Part shown: positions 7,916 to 16,232 of the stretch, piece by piece
How the letters are laid out: each line of letters starts with the position of its first letter
How positions within the stretch are numbered: the stretch's first letter is position 1
Assembly: GCF_030286555.1 (NCBI RefSeq)
Contig: NZ_JASVWF010000004.1
Span: forward strand, 372,001 to 436,000
DNA from: Actinomycetospora termitidis
GTDB lineage: Bacteria > Actinomycetota > Actinomycetes > Mycobacteriales > Pseudonocardiaceae
Direction: 5' to 3'
Length of the DNA: 64,000 bases
The notes under the pieces: model-generated
The model's database searches: none
The model's input: the letters and a program-made list of their open reading frames with translations, nothing else
Told to the model about the DNA's origin: nothing
Position numbers and translations under genes: made by a program

Positions 7916-8413
7916 TCAGCGCACCCGCTCCAGCGTCATCGCCGGCGCACCGGGGAGCGACCGCGCCCGCGACATCGTCACCAGACCCTGGGCACCGAGG
8001 CTCACCCCGACGAACAGCAGGATGCTCGCGGCGTTGACCGTGGCCGCCGACGGTGCGACGAGCCGGGCCAGGAGATCCAGCCCGACGTGGGCCGCGATCC
8101 CGACGATCCACAGCGCCGCGGTGCCCCAGTGGCCCTGGGTGAACACCGTCCCGTCGGCGACCCAGAGCTTCATCGTCCGCGCCCGCAGCAGACCCAGCAG
8201 GCCGCCGACGACGAGTCCGGTGACCAGCAGCGTCCAGCCGAGGGTCGACACGGGGGCGTCCGCCGCCGCCGACGCGACCTGCACGAGCCCGATCACGCCC
8301 AGGACCGCCGCCACCCGCACCCGGCGCGGGGTGAACTCACGCACCCGCAGCTGGTTGTAGACCACCCAGACCAGCACCGCGATCCCGAGCACCGCCGACA
8401 ACGTCCCGTTCAT
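7916..8413 (-). CDS. CcdC/DUF1453-like membrane protein
   Basis: 165 residues from ATG 8413, preceded by GGGAGG. Four to five membrane helices (for example SAVLGIAVLVWVVYNQLRVR at the N terminus and LGWTLLVTGLVVGGLLGLL in the middle), with a conserved-looking WVADGTVFTQG loop between helices. The N-terminal helix followed by an Arg-rich loop and the four-helix layout resemble the CcdC/DUF1453 group, a family without a settled function. It is divergent from the sensor kinase at 8540, with 126 bases between them, so both may answer to the regulator encoded at 9751. Two hairpins follow its stop codon. Confidence 0.7.
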   Translation of the reverse strand: MNGTLSAVLGIAVLVWVVYNQLRVREFTPRRVRVAAVLGVIGLVQVASAAADAPVSTLGWTLLVTGLVVGGLLGLLRARTMKLWVADGTVFTQGHWGTAALWIVGIAAHVGLDLLARLVAPSAATVNAASILLFVGVSLGAQGLVTMSRARSLPGAPAMTLERVR

Positions 8414-8479
8414 GATCCGTCCCTCCCGTTGGTGTGCTCCGTACGGTCGTCCGCCGGCGGTCCCGGCACGTCGACCCAC

Positions 8480-8499
8480 GGGTGGAGACGGGGTGGAGA
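8480..8499. promoter_or_regulatory. 11-bp-spaced direct repeat before sensor kinase
   Basis: GGGTGGAGA occurs at 8480-8488 and 8491-8499, one helical turn apart, in the promoter region shared by the CcdC-like gene and the kinase at 8540. The spacing is what tandem regulator sites show; the binding protein is unknown. Confidence 0.3.
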
Positions 8500-8539
8500 A
8501 CGGGTGTGTCCGGCGGGGAACGGGTCCAGACTCGGCCCC

Positions 8540-9754
8540 GTGACCGCCACGACCACCGGGCACCGGGAACCCCCGCCCCGCCCCGCGTTCCAGACGGCGG
8601 GGGTGCCGCGCTCCGAGGCGGGCTCCCGCCTGGCGGGGCTCGGGCAGGCCCTGCGACCGCTGCTGTGGCTCTCCGTCATCGCCGGCACCGTCTGGCCGCT
8701 GACCCCCGGCGCGATCGCGGGCGGGGCCGTCGTCCTGGTCGGGGCGCTCTGCGCCGTGGCCGCCGCGCGCGACCCGCGGATCGCCACCGAGCAGGCGCCG
8801 GGCGACGCGTGGCGCACGCTGCTGCTCGTCCTGTGCGCGCTGTCGGGGCTCGTCGCCACCTCGCTGAGCCCGGCCGGGGCGGGCTACGCCACGGTGTTCA
8901 TCGCGGCCGGGCTCGCCGGACGGGTCGTCCTCGACGGGCGCCTGGTCTGGACCCTCGCCGTCGTGGCCGCGGTGGCCCTGTCGGCGGTGTTCGCGCTCTC
9001 TGTCGGCTCGCCGTGGGGGCTGCTGCTCGGCCTGTCGATCCCGGTCCTGGCGTCGCAGTCGCTGAACCGGGCCCGCCTGCACCGCGAGCACGCCCGGGTC
9101 GTCGCCCTGCTCGCGGAGCGGGACGCGCTGCGCGAGGCGGAGATCGCCGGCGCGGCCGCGCAGGAGCGGGCCCGGATCGCCCGCGACCTGCACGACGTCC
9201 TCGCCCACAGCCTGTCCGGGCTCTCGCTGCACCTGCAGGCGATCCGGGCCGTCCTCGCGAAGCGGCTCGGTCCCGACGACGCCGTCGTCGCCTCCGTCGA
9301 CACCGCCGCGGACCTCGCCCGGTCCGGGCTCGCCGAGGCCAAGGAGGCCGTCGCCGCCCTCCGGTCGACGCCCGCCCCGACGACCCCCGACCTGCAGGCG
9401 CTCGTCGACCGCCACGACGCCGGGCTGACCGTCGACGGCGATCTCGACGGGACCGCCCCGGAGGTCCGCGAAGCCGTGTTCGCCGCCGTCCGCGAGGCGC
9501 TCACCAACGCCGGCCGCCACGCCCCGGGCGCCCGGACCGGCGTCACCGTCACCGCGGGCCCGGACACCGTGGAGGCGACGGTGACCAACACGGCCCCGAT
9601 CGGGACACCCGCCGTCGGGGTCGGGGGCGGGAACGGCCTGGTCGGGCTCCGGGAGCGTGCGGCCCTGGTGGGCGGCACCGTCGAGGCCGGCCCGCACGAC
9701 GACGGGTGGCGGGTGGTGCTGCGCGTCCCGGTGTCCGGCAGGCTGATGGCGTGA
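8540..9754 (+). CDS. DesK/LiaS-type sensor histidine kinase
   Basis: 404 residues from a GTG start. After a 40-residue cytoplasmic tail there are about five membrane helices (residues 40-175) with almost no extracellular loops, as in intramembrane-sensing kinases. The HisKA_3 domain has RARIARDLHDVLAHSLSGL with the acceptor His, and the ATPase domain has N box REALTNAGRHAPGA and a glycine-rich GGGNGLVGLRERAALVGG lid. The G1 box reads TNTAPIG, a variant that this subfamily often shows. The stop overlaps the response-regulator start (GTGA), so they are a cognate pair. The membrane-protein gene at 7916-8413 is divergent and may be a target. Confidence 0.93.
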   Translation: MTATTTGHREPPPRPAFQTAGVPRSEAGSRLAGLGQALRPLLWLSVIAGTVWPLTPGAIAGGAVVLVGALCAVAAARDPRIATEQAPGDAWRTLLLVLCALSGLVATSLSPAGAGYATVFIAAGLAGRVVLDGRLVWTLAVVAAVALSAVFALSVGSPWGLLLGLSIPVLASQSLNRARLHREHARVVALLAERDALREAEIAGAAAQERARIARDLHDVLAHSLSGLSLHLQAIRAVLAKRLGPDDAVVASVDTAADLARSGLAEAKEAVAALRSTPAPTTPDLQALVDRHDAGLTVDGDLDGTAPEVREAVFAAVREALTNAGRHAPGARTGVTVTAGPDTVEATVTNTAPIGTPAVGVGGGNGLVGLRERAALVGGTVEAGPHDDGWRVVLRVPVSGRLMA

Positions 9755-10443
9755 CGACGTCGGTGATCGGGATCGTGCTCGCCGACGACCAGGCCGTCGT
9801 CCGCGACGGGCTGTCGATGCTGCTGGGCGCCGCGGACGACCTGACCGTGGTCGCAACGGCGCCGGACGGCCTCGCGGCGGTCGAGACGATCGTCCGCGAG
9901 CACCCCGACGTCGCCCTGGTGGACCTGCGGATGCCCGGCCTGGACGGCGCGCAGGTCACCGCCGAGGTGCGGCGGCGGGCGCCCGAGGTCCGCGTCCTGA
10001 TCCTCACCACCTACGCCGACGACGACGCCGTCCTGCCCGCCCTCCGCGCGGGCGCCGCCGGCTACCTCACCAAGGACACCACCGGCGAGGCGCTGTGCTC
10101 GGCGATCCGGACGGTGGCCGCGGGCGGCTCGGTGCTCGACGCCGCCGTCCAGCAGCGGCTCGTGTCGCTGGCCGGAGACGCAGCGCAGCGGAGCTCGACC
10201 ATCGAGGCCGGCTCACCGGCCGCGGCGCCGCCGGAGCCGGAGATCCCCGAGGGCCTCACCGCCCGGGAGGTGGACACCCTGCGACTGGTGGCCCAGGGGC
10301 TGTCCAACCAGCAGGTCGCGACGAAGCTGGTCGTCAGCGAGGCCACCGTGAAGACGCACGTGAACCACCTGATCTCCAAGCTCGCGGTCGACGGCCGGCC
10401 GGCGCTGGTCGCGTGGGCCTGGCGTCACGGCGTGGTGAGCTGA
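9751..10443 (+). CDS. NarL-family response regulator (cognate of 8540 kinase)
   Basis: 230 residues. Receiver: ADDQ acidic pair, Asp in ALVDLRMPG, Thr in LTTYADDD and Lys in YLTKDT. A 35-residue linker is followed by the LuxR-type DNA-binding domain (LTAREVDTLRLVAQGLSNQQ, then VKTHVNHLISKL). GTG start at 9751 overlaps the kinase stop by four bases. It is the output of the 8540 kinase. Its last 19 bases overlap the converging hydrolase gene. Confidence 0.95.
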   Translation: MTTSVIGIVLADDQAVVRDGLSMLLGAADDLTVVATAPDGLAAVETIVREHPDVALVDLRMPGLDGAQVTAEVRRRAPEVRVLILTTYADDDAVLPALRAGAAGYLTKDTTGEALCSAIRTVAAGGSVLDAAVQQRLVSLAGDAAQRSSTIEAGSPAAAPPEPEIPEGLTAREVDTLRLVAQGLSNQQVATKLVVSEATVKTHVNHLISKLAVDGRPALVAWAWRHGVVS

Positions 10444-11327
10444 GCGGACAGGTCGTCGAGCGCGGCGAGGAGCCACTCCGGGGCCTCCTCGGCGACGAAG
10501 TGCCCCGTCGGCGCGACCCGGGAGGTCAGCCGGTTGGTGTGCGGGGCGAGCTCCCGCCCGACCTCCTCGGCGACCCGCCCCGCTCCCCCGACGGCCAGCA
10601 CCGGCATCGTCAGGGGCCCGCGGGCGAGCATCGCGCGGTTGTCGGCGCCGTCGGTGAGCAGGTCGTGGTACTGCGAGAAGCCGCCGCGCAGGCGGTCGCG
10701 GCCACGGTAGGCCGCGGCGTGCCAGGCGAGGTCGGCCTCGTCGAACGTGCCGGGGTTGCTGAGCGCGGTGAACGTCGCGGTGAAGAACTCCAGCTCGTGG
10801 CCGTCGAACAGCATCTCCGGGATGCCAGGCTGCATGAAGAAGCCGAAGTGCCACATGCCGCCGCGCGCGACGTCCATCGCCTCCTCCAGCCCGAGGCCGG
10901 GCAGGACCACGTCGAGGGTCACCAGCGCCGCGACCTCGTCCGGGTACCGCGCCGCCCACGCGAGCGCGACCATCCCGCCGATGTCGTGCCCGACGACCAC
11001 CGACGGTCCGGCGAGCCCGAGCGCCTCCAGGACCCCGCGGACGTCGTCGGCCTGGTCGATCTTGCGGTAGCCCTCGAGCGGGCGGTCGCTGTCGCCGGCA
11101 CCGCGCAGGTCGGGGACCACGACGGTGTACCGCTGCGCCAGCGGGCCCATCACGTGGCGCCAGGCGCGCCCGGTCTGCGGCCAGCCGTGCAGCAGGACGA
11201 TCACGGGGCCGCCCGTGCGACCGCCGTGCAGGACGGAGAGCGTGGTGCCGTTCGTGGTGAGGCGGTCGCGGGTGAACCCGGCGGGGACCCAGCGGTCGTC
11301 GTCGAGGGCGTCGGTGGCGGTGGTCAT
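10425..11327 (-). CDS. Alpha/beta hydrolase, epoxide-hydrolase-like
   Basis: 300 residues. The oxyanion motif HGWPQ is near residue 48, the nucleophile elbow is GHDIGG with Asp, and GHF near residue 280 supplies the catalytic His. An Asp nucleophile with an HGWP motif is the hallmark of soluble epoxide hydrolases and haloalkane/haloacetate dehalogenases; the exact substrate cannot be told. ATG at 11327 lies 11 bases after the stop of the epimerase gene, making a three-gene minus operon (SDR, epimerase, hydrolase) probably governed by the TetR at 13083. Confidence 0.9.
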   Translation of the reverse strand: MTTATDALDDDRWVPAGFTRDRLTTNGTTLSVLHGGRTGGPVIVLLHGWPQTGRAWRHVMGPLAQRYTVVVPDLRGAGDSDRPLEGYRKIDQADDVRGVLEALGLAGPSVVVGHDIGGMVALAWAARYPDEVAALVTLDVVLPGLGLEEAMDVARGGMWHFGFFMQPGIPEMLFDGHELEFFTATFTALSNPGTFDEADLAWHAAAYRGRDRLRGGFSQYHDLLTDGADNRAMLARGPLTMPVLAVGGAGRVAEEVGRELAPHTNRLTSRVAPTGHFVAEEAPEWLLAALDDLSAQLTTP

Positions 11328-11338
11328 GGCGGTCTCCT

Positions 11339-12244
11339 TCACGGGGTGGGGACGGCGGCGAGCGCGCGCAGGCGGGGCTCGCCGACGGTGGACAGCAGGT
11401 CGGTGTGCACGGGGCGCCAGCCGAGCTCGATGCGGGTCCGGGGGTCGCGGGAGCGGCTGGACGAGCCCAGGACGAGCGCGCCCATCTCGCCCCACACCTC
11501 GACGGCCTCGGCGAGGGTGAGGCTGCGGGTCGGGCGGCCGAGGTCCGCGCCGACGGCCTCGGCGATCCAGCGGTTCGGCACCTCGCCCGCGGCGGCGTGG
11601 TAGACCGCACCGCCCCGAGCCGACGTCAGGACGAGGTCGTACAGCCGGGCGAGGTCGGCCAGGTGGACGTGGGTGTAGGTCGCGAGCCCGTCGCCGACGT
11701 AGCAGGCGGCGCCGGTCGCGGCGACCGAGCGATAGGTGGCGTGGACGTGGCCGTGGTCGCCCGGCCCCCACACCTGCCCGGGCCGGACGACGACGCCGCG
11801 GGAGCGACCGTCCTCGCGCACCATCCGCTCGGCCGCGTACCGGCCGGCGGCGAGCGGCTCGACGTCGAACGGGTCGTCCTCGGCGAAGGAGTCCGGGCTC
11901 CACGCGCCGCCGGTCCGCTGCAGGAGCACGCCGGTGCCGGAGGTGAACAGGAGCGCACGGTCGGTCCCGGCGAGGCCGTCGAGCAGGGCGGCGGTCAGGG
12001 CGAGCTCGTCGGGACCCGGGAGCTGGGCGGCGTAGACGACGGCATCGGCCGCGACCGCCGTCGCGACCACCTCCGCCCGGCCGGCGTCGAGGTCGCCGCG
12101 GTGCGGCTCGACGCCGCGCGCCGCCAGTCTCTCGGCGGCCTCCGCGGTGCGGGCCAGGCCGAGAACGTGGTGGCCCGCGGCGACGAGGTGTGCGGCGATG
12201 CCGCCGCCGACGAACCCGGTCGCCCCGATGACGTAGACCTGCAC
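11339..12244 (-). CDS. NAD(P)-dependent epimerase/dehydratase-like protein
   Basis: 301 residues with an N-terminal Rossmann motif VIGATGFVGGGIAAHL. The extended-SDR pattern continues with GDLD, a strand ending in VVYAAQLPG, and YAAERMV in the position of the catalytic YxxxK, where the Lys appears replaced by Met or Arg; activity may therefore differ from classical epimerases. The later region (HLADLARLYDLVL) is typical of the substrate-binding part. GTG start one base after the SDR stop codon, so the two are probably co-translated. Likely acts on the same compound as the neighbouring hydrolase and SDR, which is not identified. Confidence 0.82.
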   Translation of the reverse strand: MQVYVIGATGFVGGGIAAHLVAAGHHVLGLARTAEAAERLAARGVEPHRGDLDAGRAEVVATAVAADAVVYAAQLPGPDELALTAALLDGLAGTDRALLFTSGTGVLLQRTGGAWSPDSFAEDDPFDVEPLAAGRYAAERMVREDGRSRGVVVRPGQVWGPGDHGHVHATYRSVAATGAACYVGDGLATYTHVHLADLARLYDLVLTSARGGAVYHAAAGEVPNRWIAEAVGADLGRPTRSLTLAEAVEVWGEMGALVLGSSSRSRDPRTRIELGWRPVHTDLLSTVGEPRLRALAAVPTP

Positions 12245-12245
12245 G

Positions 12246-13001
12246 TCAGGCCGCCATCGCGCTGCGCTCGCCGCCGTTGGCGAGGACGACGGTGCCGTTG
12301 AGGTAGCCGCTGCGGGTGTCGTCGACCAGGAAGCCGACGATCTCGGCGATCTCCTCCGGATCGGCCGCGCGCCCGCGGAGCGTGACCTTCCCGAGCAGGT
12401 CGATGTTCTCGCCCAGCATGCCGGTGGTGCCCGCGGTGCGGACCGGTCCCGGCGAGACGGCGTTGACCCGCACGCCGCGCTCACCGAACTCGGCCGCCCA
12501 CGAGCGGGTCAGCAGCTCGATCGCCGCCTTCGAGGCGCCGTATGCCGTCCCGACCGGGGCGGGCGTGGTCGCGGCACTGGAGCTGACGTTGACGATCACC
12601 CCGTGGCCGCGCTCGGCCATCCCGGGCGCCAGCGCGGCGACCAGCAGGAACGGGGCGCGGGTGTTGATCGCGACGTGCCGGTCGAACTCGGCGGCGCTCG
12701 TGGACGGGGTGTCGAGGAAGCGGTAGACGCCGGCGTTGTTCACGAGGACGTCGACCTCGCCGGCGGCCGCGGCCAGGCGCTCGACGTCGGCGACCTCGGC
12801 GAGGTCGGCCGGGACGAACCGCGCGGCCCCGCCGCGCGCGGTGATCGCGGCGACGAGTTCCGCGCCGCGATCGGCGTCCCGCCCCTGCGCGACGACGGTG
12901 GCACCGCGGTCGGCGAGTTGCAGGGCGACGGCGCGGCCGATACCGGCGGTGGCGCCGGTGACGAGGGCGGTACGACCGGTGAGGTCTGACGTGGTGGTCA
13001 T
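12246..13001 (-). CDS. Short-chain dehydrogenase/reductase
   Basis: 251 residues, classical SDR. Cofactor motif TGATAGIGRAVA (TGxxxGxG), NNAG near residue 90, catalytic Ser in VNVSSSA and YGASK supplying Tyr and Lys, then PGPVRT. It is first gene of the minus operon and starts 81 bases from the divergent TetR gene. Two inverted repeats in that gap make it a likely TetR target. Substrate unknown; a ketone or alcohol related to the downstream hydrolase is likely. Confidence 0.93.
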   Translation of the reverse strand: MTTTSDLTGRTALVTGATAGIGRAVALQLADRGATVVAQGRDADRGAELVAAITARGGAARFVPADLAEVADVERLAAAAGEVDVLVNNAGVYRFLDTPSTSAAEFDRHVAINTRAPFLLVAALAPGMAERGHGVIVNVSSSAATTPAPVGTAYGASKAAIELLTRSWAAEFGERGVRVNAVSPGPVRTAGTTGMLGENIDLLGKVTLRGRAADPEEIAEIVGFLVDDTRSGYLNGTVVLANGGERSAMAA

Positions 13002-13014
13002 GGGAAGCCCCTTT

Positions 13015-13062
13015 CTGGGTTGTGCGACCCAGTTTGCTCGCTTTTCTGGGTTCGTCAACCCA
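13015..13062. promoter_or_regulatory. Two TetR operator-like palindromes
   Basis: Site 1 is TGGGTTGTGCGACCCA within 13015-13032 and site 2 is TGGGTTCGTCAACCCA at 13047-13062. Both have the form TGGGTy, four bases, rACCCA. Their centres are 31 bases apart, three helical turns, which would put two dimers on one face. They fill the 81-base gap between the SDR operon and the TetR gene, fitting joint repression and autoregulation. Confidence 0.75.
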
Positions 13063-13082
13063 TTCCGCGTAGGATCGTCGTC

Positions 13083-13682
13083 ATGACCACCGCCCCACGT
13101 CTCACCGCCAAGGGCCGGGCGACCCGCGACCGCATCGTCGCGGCGGCCACCGATCTGATCGCCGTGCGCGGCGTGGCCGGGCTGAGCCTGGACGAGGTGC
13201 GCCGCGCCGCGGAGGTGAGCGGGTCGCAGCTCTACCACTACTTCGACGGCAAACAGGCCCTGATCCGGGCGGTCATCACCCGCCAGGCCACGGCCGGCCC
13301 GAGTCCGGAGATCGGCGCGCTCGACAGCCAGGAGGCGCTCCGCGCCTGGGCGGACGCGGCGATCGAGTACCAGGAGCGCGACCGGGGCGTCGGCGGGTGC
13401 ACGCTCGGCTCCCTCGCGGGCGAACTGGCGGTGGGTGACGACGAGGCCCGCGCCGAGCTGAGCAGCGGGTTCCTGAGCTGGCAGGGCATCCTCCGCGAGG
13501 GCCTGGCGGCGATGTGCGACCGCGGCGACCTGCGCGCCGACGCCGACCTCGACGAGCTGGCACTCGCGCTGCTGGCGGCCCTCGCGGGCGGGAACGTACT
13601 GAGCCGGACGATGCGCACCACCGACCCGCTGCGCGCCGCCCTCGACGCCGCGCTGGCCCGCGTCGCCTCGTTCGCACCCTGA
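13083..13682 (+). CDS. TetR/AcrR-family transcriptional regulator
   Basis: 199 residues. The N-terminal helix-turn-helix is typical: TRDRIVAAATDLIAVRGVAG, LDEVRRAAEVSGSQLYHYF and DGKQALIRAV. The ligand-binding half is helical, with GGCTLGSLAGELA resembling the YcdC/TetR_C_33 style. Divergent from the SDR-epimerase-hydrolase operon across two palindromes, so it probably represses both directions until its ligand appears. ATG at 13083 is the only sensible start after the operators. Confidence 0.93.
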   Translation: MTTAPRLTAKGRATRDRIVAAATDLIAVRGVAGLSLDEVRRAAEVSGSQLYHYFDGKQALIRAVITRQATAGPSPEIGALDSQEALRAWADAAIEYQERDRGVGGCTLGSLAGELAVGDDEARAELSSGFLSWQGILREGLAAMCDRGDLRADADLDELALALLAALAGGNVLSRTMRTTDPLRAALDAALARVASFAP

Positions 13683-13720
13683 CGCGCAACACCCGTCGTC
13701 GGGATGGTGTTCTCCCGGAC

Positions 13721-14269
13721 ATGAGCGACCTGACCGACGCCCTCGTCGAGGATCTCGACGGCGGGTTCGCGCAGGTCGTGCGCTGGTACCAGGGATCGCT
13801 CCTCGGGACCGCGCTACGTCTCACCGGGCACCGCGCGAGCGCCGAGGACCTCACCGCCGAGGCGTTCCTGCGGGCGTTCCGCGCCCTGCGCGACTACGAC
13901 GCCGACCGGATCGCCGCCCTGGACCTGCGGGCCTGGCTGGTCACCGTCCTGCTCAACGAGCACCGCAACACGATCCGGACCGCCACCCGTCGCCCGGCGC
14001 TCTCCGGCGCGCCGCTGCCCGACCGGCCGGCCCACGAGCCGGGACCCGCCGAGGTCGCGGCCCGCGCCGACCCGGACCTCGCCGCCGCCCTGGCCCGCCT
14101 GCCCGCCGTCCAGCGGGAGGCCGTCGTCCTGCGCCACGTCGCCGACCTCGACGTCCCCGCGGTCGCGGCGGCGCTCGGCGTCGGCGAGGGCACCGCCCGC
14201 TCGCACGTCTCCCGCGGCCTCGCCCGGCTGCGGACCCTGCTCGCCTCGCACGATCGGAGTGCCTCGTGA
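13721..14269 (+). CDS. ECF-type RNA polymerase sigma factor
   Basis: 182 residues. Region 2 (about residues 20-90) includes ASAEDLTAEAFLRAFRALRD and LRAWLVTVLLNEHRN; region 4 (about 120-175) includes LPAVQREAVVLRHVADLDVP and GEGTARSHVSRGLARLR. No anti-sigma factor gene is adjacent. Instead the stop overlaps by four bases (GTGA) the start of an alkyl-transferase with an Ada-type zinc domain, so sigma activity may be tied to DNA methylation damage. Start ATG 13721 is preferred; GTG and ATG codons just upstream are alternatives. Confidence 0.9.
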   Translation: MSDLTDALVEDLDGGFAQVVRWYQGSLLGTALRLTGHRASAEDLTAEAFLRAFRALRDYDADRIAALDLRAWLVTVLLNEHRNTIRTATRRPALSGAPLPDRPAHEPGPAEVAARADPDLAAALARLPAVQREAVVLRHVADLDVPAVAAALGVGEGTARSHVSRGLARLRTLLASHDRSAS

Positions 14270-14973
14270 CCGACTCCCTGCTCGCCCGCCTGAGCCCACC
14301 CGCCGTCGAGAAGGATCTCTCCGGCGCGGTGATGGACACCTTCACGACGACGGCCGGTCCGCTCGGCGACGTCCTCGTCGCCTCCTCCGCGGAAGGGGTG
14401 ACCTACCTGCGCCCGGTCGGCGACGTCGACGGCTTCCGCGCCGAGTACCGGCGCCGCCTCGGCCGGCCGCTGGTCCCCGGCACGACCGGACCGTCGATCG
14501 GCGCCCGCACCCCGGTCGACCTCCGCGCGTGCTCGTCGTTCGAGCGCGACGTCCTGGACGCGACGGCGTCGATCCCGGCCGGGCAGACCCGGCCGTACGG
14601 GTGGGTGGCACGGGAGGTCGGGAGCCCGGCGGCCGTCCGGGCGGTCGGCACGGTGCTGGCCCGCAACCCCGTCCCGCTGATCGTGCCGTGCCACCGCGTG
14701 ACGAAGGCCGACGGCTCCCTGGGCCGCTACATGCTCGGTGAGGAGGCCAAGGCCCGGCTGCTCGCCGACGAGGGCGCGGACCTGGAGGGCCTCGCGGCGT
14801 TCACCGCCGCCCGCACGGTGCTCGTCGGGAGCGACACCACCGGCATCGCCTGCCTGCCGTCGTGCCACCACGCCCGGCGGATCACCGACGCCCACCGGGT
14901 GTCGTTCCGCTCCGCCGCGGCCGCCCGGGACGCCGGCTACCGGGGTTGCACGGTGTGCCGTCCCGGCTGGTGA
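14266..14973 (+). CDS. O6-alkylguanine-DNA alkyltransferase with C-terminal Ada-type zinc domain
   Basis: 235 residues. Residues about 25-170 are an Ogt/AGT methyltransferase: the DNA-binding RAVGTVLARNPVPLIVPCHR has the suicide acceptor Cys142 in PCHRV, and an EEAKARLL tail. Residues about 178-235 match the Ada zinc-binding N-terminal domain: C196-LPS-C200 and C228-TV-C231, in the CxxxC...CxxC layout of E. coli Ada, with TGIACLPSC and GCTVCRP. In Ada that domain comes first and is followed by AraC and Ogt parts; here it comes last and no AraC part exists. Coupled to an ECF sigma factor gene. Repairs O6-methylguanine; the zinc domain may take methyl groups from phosphotriesters and act as sensor (inference). 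Confidence 0.9.
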   Translation: MTDSLLARLSPPAVEKDLSGAVMDTFTTTAGPLGDVLVASSAEGVTYLRPVGDVDGFRAEYRRRLGRPLVPGTTGPSIGARTPVDLRACSSFERDVLDATASIPAGQTRPYGWVAREVGSPAAVRAVGTVLARNPVPLIVPCHRVTKADGSLGRYMLGEEAKARLLADEGADLEGLAAFTAARTVLVGSDTTGIACLPSCHHARRITDAHRVSFRSAAAARDAGYRGCTVCRPGW

Positions 14974-15010
14974 GCACCTGTTGTGGGTATGGCGACAACA
15001 AGTGCTCACC
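14969..15010. terminator. Bidirectional terminator hairpin
   Basis: Arms 14969-14984 and 14995-15010 pair over 16 bp with one mismatch and a 10-base loop. The stem covers the stop codon of the alkyltransferase gene and ends five bases before the stop of the converging SDR gene, so it can serve both. Confidence 0.65.
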
Positions 15011-15015
15011 TGTGC

Positions 15016-15738
15016 TCACAACGTCTGGCCGCCGTCGATCGTGATCGTCTGACCCGTGATGGCCCGCGAGGTCACGAGCCCGACGACGGCGGCCGCCACG
15101 TCCTCGACCGTCGTCTCCCGCCCGACGATCGCGTTCGACGCCAGCGCCCGGCCCTGCTCCTCCTTGCCCGCCCACCAGCGGGTGATGACGAGGCCCGGCC
15201 AGACCTCGTTCACCCGCACCGGGGCGAGCGCGTTCGCCAGCGCCCGGGTCAGGCCCGACAGAGCCGCCTTCGAGACGACGTAGGGCACCGACGAGCCGCG
15301 CCCGGACGCGACCGACGCGCTGCCGACGTTGACCACGCACCCGTCGTCGGCCGCGCGCAGGTCGTCGGCGCAGACCTTCGCGACGTGCCAGGCCGAGAGC
15401 GCGTTGAGCCGGAACAGCCGCTCGAAGACCTCGTCGGTGGCGGCGTCGAGGTCGGCCAGCGGGATGTGCTCGGTGCCGCCGGCGTTGTTCACCAGCACCG
15501 TGACCGAGCCGAGCGACTCGCGCACCGCGGCGGCCGCGGCGCGCACCGAGGCCTCGTCCGTCACGTCGGCCCGGAACGCCTCGGCCCGCCCACCGGCGGA
15601 GGTGATCGCCTCGACGGTCCGCTGCGCGTCGTCGGCCGATCGGCTGTAGACCACGGCGACCGGATGCCCCAGCCCCGCCAGCGCCTCCGAGATCGCCCGT
15701 CCGATGCCCGTGCCCCCGCCGGTGACCAGTGCCGTCAT
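15016..15738 (-). CDS. Short-chain dehydrogenase/reductase (FabG-like)
   Basis: 240 residues. TGGGTGIGRAIS cofactor motif, NNAGGTEH, catalytic Ser in NVGSASVA, YVVSK for Tyr and Lys, WPGLVITRWW, and a C-terminal TGQTITIDGG, which is classic for FabG-like and acetoacetyl-CoA-type reductases. Substrate not assignable. ATG at 15738 lies back-to-back with the GNAT start at 15737, so at least one of these genes may begin a little further inside; no promoter room exists between them as drawn. Confidence 0.9.
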   Translation of the reverse strand: MTALVTGGGTGIGRAISEALAGLGHPVAVVYSRSADDAQRTVEAITSAGGRAEAFRADVTDEASVRAAAAAVRESLGSVTVLVNNAGGTEHIPLADLDAATDEVFERLFRLNALSAWHVAKVCADDLRAADDGCVVNVGSASVASGRGSSVPYVVSKAALSGLTRALANALAPVRVNEVWPGLVITRWWAGKEEQGRALASNAIVGRETTVEDVAAAVVGLVTSRAITGQTITIDGGQTL

Positions 15739-16231
15739 GACCGACGATGATCGCGTGTCCGTCACCATCCGACCAGCCGAGCCCGACGACGTCCCGATCC
15801 TCGTCCGCTTCGTCCACGAGCTCGCCGCCTACGAGCGCGAGCCGGAGTCGTGCCGGCTCACCGAGGCGCAGCTGGACGCCGCGCTGTTCGGTCCCTCGCC
15901 CGCGGTCTTCGCGACGGTGGCCCGGGTCGGTGGGGAGGTGGCCGGCGTCGCGATCTGGTTCCTCACGTACTCCACCTGGACCGGGGTGCACGGCATCCAC
16001 CTCGAGGACCTCTACGTCTCCCCCGACCACCGCCGCCACGGCGTGGCCCGCGCCCTGCTGGCCGACCTCGCACGCACCTGCGTCGACCGCGGCTACGAAC
16101 GCCTGGAGTGGGCGGTCCTCGACTGGAACACCCCGGCGCTCGACTTCTACGCGACGCTCTCCTCGACCCCGCAGGACGGTTGGACGACCCACCGGGTCGA
16201 CGGCGACGCGCTGCAGGCCCTCGCCGGCTGA
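15737..16231 (+). CDS. GNAT-family N-acetyltransferase
   Basis: 164 residues. Begins with the usual TIRPAEPDDVPILVRFVHEL, and the acetyl-CoA motif A reads LEDLYVSPDHRRHGVARALL (the R/Q-x-x-G-x-A loop). Motif B near WAVLDWNTPALDFY matches the diamine acetyltransferase-like (SSAT) branch. Acetyl acceptor unknown. A GTG at 15755 (VSVTIRP) is an alternative start that would relieve the overlap with the divergent SDR gene. Confidence 0.92.
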   Translation: MTDDDRVSVTIRPAEPDDVPILVRFVHELAAYEREPESCRLTEAQLDAALFGPSPAVFATVARVGGEVAGVAIWFLTYSTWTGVHGIHLEDLYVSPDHRRHGVARALLADLARTCVDRGYERLEWAVLDWNTPALDFYATLSSTPQDGWTTHRVDGDALQALAG

Positions 16232-16232
16232 G

